11,046 nucleotides of DNA from JAZNOQ01 sp045589215 (GTDB lineage: Bacteria > Bacillota > Clostridia > Oscillospirales > CAG-272). Each line of letters opens with the position of its first letter. Position 1 is the first letter of the stretch. The notes beneath the pieces are model-generated. The model had not been told where the DNA came from and did no database searches. It worked only from the letters and a program-made list of their open reading frames with translations. A program made the position numbers and the translations under genes. The DNA lies in NCBI GenBank assembly GCA_045589215.1, contig JAZNOQ010000107.1, positions 1 to 11,046 of the forward strand. The letters run 5' to 3'. Positions 7,706 to 11,046 of the stretch are shown piece by piece.

Positions 7706-7742
7706 AAAAAAGACACCCCGCCGTGTGGCGAGGTGCTTTTTT
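7706..7742. terminator. Bidirectional intrinsic terminator between pgl and the gpsA-like gene
   Basis: CACCCCGCC (7714-7722) pairs with GGCGAGGTG (7727-7735) across a GTGT loop, with one C-A mismatch. Six T residues follow on the plus strand (7737-7742), and six A residues precede it (7706-7711), giving a T-run for the minus strand. It lies 15 bases past the minus-strand gpsA-like stop and about 200 bases past the pgl stop, so it serves both converging genes. Confidence 0.85.
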
Positions 7743-7756
7743 GCATTTTACAGCAA

Positions 7757-8809
7757 TTACTTCGTATACTCAAACGTGAAGGCGTCCCACGGAATATCGA
7801 CGGGGGCTTTCTTCGTGAGGATATCGTCTGCGTGGAGGAGGAGGGGGAAGTCCTTTTCGTCAAGGATGCCCTTCCTTGCGGCAACGCGGATCGCGCGCGC
7901 CACGCGCTCTGCGACGACGAGAGACTCGAGCGTTACGCCGTTCAGCTCCGCCTTCGCTTCGTCGATCGTAAGACCTCTGCCGAGCAGGATGCCGACGAGA
8001 CGGGTACGTCCGCCGTAGACCGTTACGTAAAGGTCACCGAGTCCGACTGCGAGGTTCTCGATCGTGCCTGCGCCCTGATAGCGGAGGAGGGCTTCCATCT
8101 CTCTTGCCGCCTCATAGAACACGCCTGCCTGCGAATTGAAGTGCAGCTCGCTGTCGATGCCGAATGCGCGCTGATTGACGCCGATCGTAAGGGCAACGCC
8201 GAGGGCGTAGCCGTTCTTCAGTGCAACCGCGCTTTCGATGCCGATCACATCCTGCGAAAGGCTGATGTGGTAGTAATCGGTCGCCATAATGCTCTTGAGG
8301 AAGCGGAGCGTCTCCATATCCTTACCGCAGAACGCGACCTCGGTGTGATCGTGTGCGACCAGCTCATAGCTCGTGCAGGGGCCGCCGACTGCGTTGAGAT
8401 TCATCTTTTTTCCCTGTGCGCGCATCTTCGCGTCCCAAAGGTCGGGGTAGCAGAGGAGCTTTCCTTCCTCGGTGTCCATAAGTCCCTTCGTGACCGAGAG
8501 GATGGGGGTCTTTTCGTCGATCTTCGGAAGGACGACGTCTCCGAACCACTCAACGCCGAACGAGGAAACGCCGCCGATGACCATATCGGCACCCTCAAGT
8601 GCCTCATCAAGCTCTTCGACCTGATAATACTTCAGTCCCTCGGGGAAGTCTCTCGTGAATTTGAGGTGGCGGTTGGTCTTTCTTGCGTGATCGATGATCT
8701 CGCGGTCAAGGGGCGTGCCGACGAGGCGAACCTCGTGTCCGTTTTCTCTTGCGGGGAAGGCGAGGGCGGAGCCCATCATGCCCGATCCTACGATGGTTAC
8801 GATTGCCAT
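7757..8809 (-). CDS. GpsA-like NAD(P)H-dependent glycerol-3-phosphate dehydrogenase, divergent form
   Basis: A 350-residue soluble dehydrogenase of the GpsA superfamily, which reduces dihydroxyacetone phosphate to sn-glycerol 3-phosphate for phospholipid synthesis. The N-terminal Rossmann fold has the glycine motif GSGMMG (8-13). K108 in SVTKG and K198 in ALKNGYALG match the conserved lysines of the family, and GLGDL (257-261) keeps its aspartate D259. Departures from canonical GpsA include MMG where AWG or SWG is usual, GGPCTSYEL in place of the GPS/T-AEEV block, and GGRTRLVG where an SRN substrate-phosphate motif is expected. It may therefore be a subfamily with a different substrate. The start at 8809 is set by AAGGAG 10 nt upstream; the ATG at 8816 is out of frame. 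It is divergent from a DeoR regulator gene, and phased repeats in its leader suggest control by that protein. Confidence 0.85.
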   Translation of the reverse strand: MAIVTIVGSGMMGSALAFPARENGHEVRLVGTPLDREIIDHARKTNRHLKFTRDFPEGLKYYQVEELDEALEGADMVIGGVSSFGVEWFGDVVLPKIDEKTPILSVTKGLMDTEEGKLLCYPDLWDAKMRAQGKKMNLNAVGGPCTSYELVAHDHTEVAFCGKDMETLRFLKSIMATDYYHISLSQDVIGIESAVALKNGYALGVALTIGVNQRAFGIDSELHFNSQAGVFYEAAREMEALLRYQGAGTIENLAVGLGDLYVTVYGGRTRLVGILLGRGLTIDEAKAELNGVTLESLVVAERVARAIRVAARKGILDEKDFPLLLHADDILTKKAPVDIPWDAFTFEYTK

Positions 8810-8834
8810 TTTTCATTTTCTCCTTGATTGTATT

Positions 8835-8860
8835 TTGAAATTTTTTGAAAACACTTGAAA
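8835..8860. promoter_or_regulatory. Three 10-bp phased TTGAAA repeats in the gpsA-like leader (candidate DeoR operator)
   Basis: TTGAAA (TTTCAA on the minus strand) occurs at 8835-8840, 8845-8850 and 8855-8860, one helical turn apart, 10 bp upstream of the gpsA-like ribosome binding site. Several DeoR-family repressors bind directly repeated TTTC-type half-sites. The DeoR gene next door and a similar phased array at 9021-9050 make this a likely operator (inferred). The third repeat doubles as the -35 of the plus-strand promoter at 8855-8883. Confidence 0.55.
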
Positions 8861-8883
8861 AAGTCGGAAGGGTGTGCTACAAT
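8855..8883 (+). promoter_or_regulatory. Plus-strand sigma-A-like promoter towards the DeoR gene
   Basis: TTGAAA (8855-8860) and TACAAT (8878-8883) are 17 bp apart, with TG one base before the -10. The predicted start is near 8890, which would give the DeoR gene a leader of about 230 nt. It faces the minus-strand promoter at 8948-8976, so the two transcripts would overlap for about 50 bp. Confidence 0.55.
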
Positions 8884-8947
8884 GTCTATAGGCACACGGC
8901 TTCGGATGAAACGACTGCCTTATGAGTCAAAAAACACTGACATTATT

Positions 8948-8976
8948 ATTATAATGCACCTCTCGCGTGATTGCAA
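8948..8976 (-). promoter_or_regulatory. Promoter of the gpsA-like gene, with a symmetric -10 usable on both strands
   Basis: On the minus strand TTGCAA (8976-8971) and TATAAT (8953-8948) are 17 bp apart, predicting a start near 8941 and a leader of about 130 nt. The -10 sits in the palindrome ATTATAAT (8948-8955), so the plus strand also reads TATAAT (8950-8955), with only a weak -35 (TCAAAA, 8927-8932). This could be one bidirectional promoter serving both divergent genes. Confidence 0.6.
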
Positions 8977-9020
8977 GGGGTGGTGTGAAAGTTGACAGAA
9001 TTTCAGAAATCGTGTTTTGG

Positions 9021-9050
9021 TTTTGCAAATGTTTGCAAATTTTTGCACGA
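9021..9050 (+). promoter_or_regulatory. Three 10-bp phased TTTGCAAAT-like repeats upstream of the DeoR gene (candidate operator)
   Basis: TTTTGCAAAT, GTTTGCAAAT and TTTTGCACGA follow each other without gaps, exactly 10 bp apart. The core TTTnCAA resembles the TTTTCAA units read on the minus strand at 8835-8860. Two further direct repeats TTCGAGT (9065-9071, 9077-9083) lie downstream, also T-rich. The position, about 70 bp before the DeoR start codon, fits autoregulation (inferred). Confidence 0.55.
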
Positions 9051-9120
9051 GTCTTTCGGTAGCCTTCGAGTATTTTTTCGAGTGATTTGTATTGCCGCAC
9101 GGCGGCGGAACGGAGGGGTT

Positions 9121-9843
9121 ATGATAAAGTACGACAGACAGCAGAGGATCCTTCATCTGATGCGCGAGCGTCAGAGCGCGACCGTGAAGGAACTTTCAGC
9201 ACTCGTTTATGCGAGTGAGGCATCGGTGCGCCGCGATCTGGAGGCTCTTGAAAGCAGGGGCTTCGTTCAGCGCGTGTACGGCGGTGTCGTGCTGTCGGAG
9301 TATAAGAACTCCGAGGTGCCGATCTCGCTTCGGGATGCCGAGCATCACGCCGCGAAGGAGCAGATCGCCCGCCGTGCGGCGGAGATGATCCCCGACGGCT
9401 CGACCGTCCTCATCGATTCGTCCACGACGGCGCGCCGCATTGTGAAATATATCGGTCACTGTCAGGGACTGCGCGTGATCACGAATCATCTTGCCGTGTT
9501 CGAGGAGCTTCGGGATCTCGACGTCGAGGCGTACTGCACGGGCGGCGCGTTCCGACGGTCGGGGCACGATTTCGTGGGCGCGGCTGCCGAGGCTTTCGTT
9601 CGGTCGATCTCTGCGGACATCCTGTTTTTCTCGTCGCAGGGGATCTCGGAGGAGGGAGAGATCACCGACGTTTCGGAGGAGCGTACCGCCCTAAGGCGCG
9701 TGATGATGGAGCGGTCGCGGCGGCGTGTCTTTCTGTGTGACGCGTCGAAGATCGGTGTCAGGCGGCTCTTTACGCTTTGCACGAAGGATGACGTCGATGA
9801 GATCATCAGCGACGTGACGCTTCCGTGGGAGACGAGTCTCTGA
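9121..9843 (+). CDS. DeoR-family transcriptional regulator
   Basis: A 240-residue cytoplasmic repressor-type protein of normal family length. The N-terminal winged HTH (residues about 4-58) matches the DeoR signature: RQQRILHLMRERQSATVKEL, then VYASEASVRRDLEALESRGF and QRVYGGVVL. The sensor domain (about 75-230) has the ISOCOT/DeoRC pattern: GSTVLIDSSTTARRIVKYI (93-111), ITNHLAVFEEL, CTGGAFRRSGHDFVG (139-153), and DASKIGVRRLF (207-217), where the family binds sugar phosphates. The usual GTT of the phosphate loop reads STT. The start at 9121 is chosen because GGAGGGG ends two bases upstream and the family N-terminus begins there; the open frame extends to 8992 but that part is unlike the family. 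It probably controls itself and the divergent gpsA-like gene. The effector is unknown. Confidence 0.93.
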   Translation: MIKYDRQQRILHLMRERQSATVKELSALVYASEASVRRDLEALESRGFVQRVYGGVVLSEYKNSEVPISLRDAEHHAAKEQIARRAAEMIPDGSTVLIDSSTTARRIVKYIGHCQGLRVITNHLAVFEELRDLDVEAYCTGGAFRRSGHDFVGAAAEAFVRSISADILFFSSQGISEEGEITDVSEERTALRRVMMERSRRRVFLCDASKIGVRRLFTLCTKDDVDEIISDVTLPWETSL

Positions 9844-9868
9844 AATTAACAGAGCCTCATAATTTAGG

Positions 9869-9939
9869 GAATAATAAAAAGCGGGAGGATAATATCCTCC
9901 CCTACGTTATATTACGATAGATCGTTTGTAGGGGAGGCT
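9869..9939. repeat. 71-bp palindromic repeat, copy 1
   Basis: This copy is identical over 71 bp to 9986-10056. It contains the near-perfect palindrome GGGAGGATA-A-TATCCTCCC, then CCTCCCCTAC paired with GTAGGGGAGG around a loop holding ACGAT-AG-ATCGT. Just beyond the repeat, GGGAGGCT-ATC-AGCCTCCC forms a third hairpin that copy 2 lacks. No coding frame fits. It looks like a REP/MITE-like non-autonomous element. Confidence 0.85.
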
Positions 9940-9985
9940 ATCAGCCTCCCGATTGTTGCCTTTAATGAAATCAGTGCTTGCAAAA

Positions 9986-10056
9986 GAATAATAAAAAGCG
10001 GGAGGATAATATCCTCCCCTACGTTATATTACGATAGATCGTTTGTAGGGGAGGCT
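9986..10056. repeat. 71-bp palindromic repeat, copy 2
   Basis: A perfect second copy, offset 117 bp from copy 1. Here the outer arms survive: AATAAAAAGC (9990-9999) pairs with GCTTTTTATT (10057-10066). The third hairpin of copy 1 is missing, consistent with a loss of about 11 bp between GGCT and GCTTTTT. The two copies together suggest a longer ancestral element with A-rich and T-rich ends. Confidence 0.85.
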
Positions 10057-10071
10057 GCTTTTTATTTTTTT
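9990..10071. terminator. Bidirectional terminator between the DeoR and DUF975 genes
   Basis: The repeat copy folds into nested stems closed by the AATAAAAAGC/GCTTTTTATT pair. Reading plus, it ends in a T-rich run (10059-10071). Reading minus, it ends in CTTTTTATTATTC. It starts seven bases past the DUF975 stop on the minus strand and lies downstream of the plus-strand DeoR gene, so it can end both converging transcripts. Confidence 0.7.
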
Positions 10072-10077
10072 AATGGA

Positions 10078-10788
10078 TCAAAGCTCGGTGACGATCGAAT
10101 CGGTCTCGGGCTGTGCCTCGGATGCGGGTGCGGGGATGTATGCGCCGCCGTCGCCGTTTCCGTTGTCGCCTCCGTTATCGTTGCCGCCGTCGGCATTGTC
10201 GAAGCCTTCCTCTGCGGGGGGCGCGTTCTTTGCCTTCAGATCCTCGTAGAACTGCGCTCTCGTTGCCTGCATATAGGGCGTGATGTAGAGGTGGAGAAGT
10301 CCGAGGGTGAGGATCGCGAGGAGGTGCCAGCCGATGAAGGAAAGGTCCAGCACGAACAGTCTCCACTTGTTGCCCTTCATCATTTTACGGCTCGCGGTGA
10401 TCGCGTCGTTGCCGCTCATTTCGGGGTTGTCGCAGAGAATGTAGAAGGTCATCGCGTAGGAGTAGGACTTCACGATGCCGGGGATGATAAACAGCCAGGT
10501 CCACAGGAAGATGTAGATGGTCTCAAGCAGTCCTGCGAGGAAGGAGTTTACGAAGTTCGAAAAGCCCGAGAAGAGGGTCTCAAGCTTCGCGTCTCCCGTG
10601 CGGATGATGCTCATATAAATGCCCGTGAGGCCGAAGGTGAGCACGCCCGCGAAGAGCGAGGAGATGCCGAAGGTGAAGCCCGATGCCGCGGAGATCAGGA
10701 TCTCCATGAGGAGCCACGCGCCGATCGCGATGCCCCAGCTTCCCGAGAGCTGTGCCTTTGCCTGTTTTTTCATTTCTTTTCTTGTCAT
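10078..10788 (-). CDS. DUF975 family integral membrane protein
   Basis: A 236-residue membrane protein of PF06161, a family common in Firmicutes with no established function. The N-terminus MTRKEMKKQAKAQLSGSWGI is the family start. Hydrophobic segments lie at about 18-38, 42-64, 80-104 and 145-172. Diagnostic blocks are GIYMSIIRTGDAKLETLFSG (56-75), WTWLFIIPGIVKSYSYAM (96-113), ILCDNPEMSGNDAITASRKM (117-136), and MKGNKWRLFVLDLSFIGWHL (137-156), followed by TPYMQATRAQFYEDL. The tail from residue 189 is a hydrophilic, low-complexity stretch rich in Gly, Asn and Asp. AGGAGG lies 10 nt before the ATG. No obvious promoter was seen close upstream, although a hairpin lies in the leader. The gene stands alone, convergent with the DeoR gene. 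Confidence 0.92.
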   Translation of the reverse strand: MTRKEMKKQAKAQLSGSWGIAIGAWLLMEILISAASGFTFGISSLFAGVLTFGLTGIYMSIIRTGDAKLETLFSGFSNFVNSFLAGLLETIYIFLWTWLFIIPGIVKSYSYAMTFYILCDNPEMSGNDAITASRKMMKGNKWRLFVLDLSFIGWHLLAILTLGLLHLYITPYMQATRAQFYEDLKAKNAPPAEEGFDNADGGNDNGGDNGNGDGGAYIPAPASEAQPETDSIVTEL

Positions 10789-10822
10789 GGTTTGGATTCC
10801 TCCTGAAAAAGATGGATTTATG

Positions 10823-10840
10823 ATAAAGCGGGTGCTTTAT
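10823..10840 (-). promoter_or_regulatory. Hairpin/palindrome in the DUF975 leader
   Basis: ATAAAGC and GCTTTAT form perfect 7-bp arms around a 4-base loop, about 18 bases upstream of the DUF975 ribosome binding site. It could be an operator or a leader RNA hairpin. It is too far from a T-run to be a terminator for the upstream gene. Confidence 0.4.
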
Positions 10841-10859
10841 TTCGTGTGGGGGGTTCTTT

Positions 10860-10951
10860 GTAGGGGCGGTTAGAAGGCTCTCCCTATGGGAGAGCTCCCG
10901 CGACAGCGGGTGAGAGGGTATTCGGCGGGAGCAAGCCCCCGCCCTACGGGG
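10860..10951. repeat. Composite palindromic intergenic element
   Basis: Outer arms GTAGGGGCGG (10860-10869) and CCGCCCTAC (10939-10947) enclose three hairpins: GCTCTCCC-TAT-GGGAGAGC (10877-10895), CCCGC-GACA-GCGGG (10897-10910), and GGCGGG paired with CCCGCC (10924-10929, 10938-10943). It has no credible coding frame. Elements of this style are common between genes in gut Clostridia; mechanism and function are not established. Confidence 0.75.
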
Positions 10952-10983
10952 TTGGTAGCGGTTCATCGTAACGCAGGCTCCCC

Positions 10984-11046
10984 TTACAGTGTGATCAGCC
11001 TTGCGCTCGTTCCTGCGAGCATACGGCTTTCTCTTGTGTGGCAGGT
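10984..11046 (-). CDS. Possible C-terminal end of an unidentified protein
   Basis: On the minus strand a frame entering from the window edge runs 20 codons to TAA at 10986-10984, ending in MLAGTSARLITL. That is too short to assign to any family, and chance open frames of this length are frequent. It is listed because it is the only reading of this edge that leaves the palindromic element outside a gene. The same stretch also holds a nested hairpin (GCTCG/CGAGC within AGCC/GGCT, about 10997-11029). Confidence 0.25.
   Translation of the reverse strand, partial: TCHTRESRMLAGTSARLITL

Noticed and set aside
7733..8827. A 364-codon plus-strand frame opposite the gpsA-like gene
   Set aside because: It starts inside the terminator and opposes a clear dehydrogenase with Rossmann and GLGDL motifs.
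8998..9020. A promoter from TTGACA at 8992-8997
   Set aside because: At 16-18 bp spacing the -10 position reads like TTTTGG, with no usable TATAAT, so the hexamer alone is not convincing.
8992..9120. An extended DeoR reading frame starting at a TTG or upstream codon
   Set aside because: The canonical DeoR N-terminus begins at 9121 with a ribosome site; the upstream part covers the operator-like repeats and is Phe/Cys-rich and unlike the family.
9869..10056. A CRISPR array
   Set aside because: Only two repeat units of 71 bp with a single 46-bp gap, extensive internal palindromes and no cas genes.

Overview
The window reads as chromosomal DNA from a moderately GC-rich, probably gut-associated member of the Clostridia (Bacillota). 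The evidence is an AlaRS with Clostridia-like signatures, a DUF975 membrane protein, strong AGGAGG-type ribosome binding sites, consensus sigma-A promoters, and families of GGGAGG/CCTCCC and CCCCTAC/GTAGGGG palindromes between genes. The lineage is an inference from style; no marker was compared with a database.

Layout from left to right. (1) 1-2364, minus: alaS, cut at its 3' end by the window edge, with its own perfect-consensus promoter inside the end of the upstream gene. (2) 2413-3213, minus: an AraC-family regulator. (3) 3214-3382: a divergent control region with a good promoter for the regulator, an activator-type promoter for the opposite operon, and a 17-bp palindrome at that operon's predicted start of transcription. 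(4) 3383-7515, plus: a two-gene operon of a GH38-family alpha-mannosidase-like enzyme and a seven-bladed beta-propeller lactonase of the 6-phosphogluconolactonase family, overlapping by ATGA. (5) 7516-7756: palindromic intergenic DNA and a two-way terminator. (6) 7757-8809, minus: a divergent GpsA-like dehydrogenase. (7) 8810-9120: a shared promoter region carrying two separate sets of three 10-bp phased repeats. (8) 9121-9843, plus: a DeoR-family repressor. (9) 9844-10077: a 71-bp perfect direct repeat made of nested hairpins, also serving as a two-way terminator. (10) 10078-10788, minus: a DUF975 membrane protein. (11) 10789-11046: a leader hairpin, a composite palindromic element, and perhaps the last 20 codons of another minus-strand gene.

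Two regulatory cassettes stand out. In the first, the AraC-type protein probably controls the neighbouring operon, in which a cytoplasmic glycosidase is translationally coupled to a sugar-lactonase. This suggests uptake and intracellular breakdown of a mannoside or related glycoside, with a lactone somewhere in the route. In the second, the DeoR-type protein probably controls itself and the GpsA-like enzyme through phased TTTnCAA repeats on both sides of a symmetric promoter. The genes are recognisable families. The less familiar material is the glycosidase-lactonase pairing, the altered substrate-site motifs of the GpsA-like enzyme, the operator architecture and the palindromic repeats. I did not find a CRISPR array, phage, transposase, tRNA or rRNA gene, or an obvious defence system.
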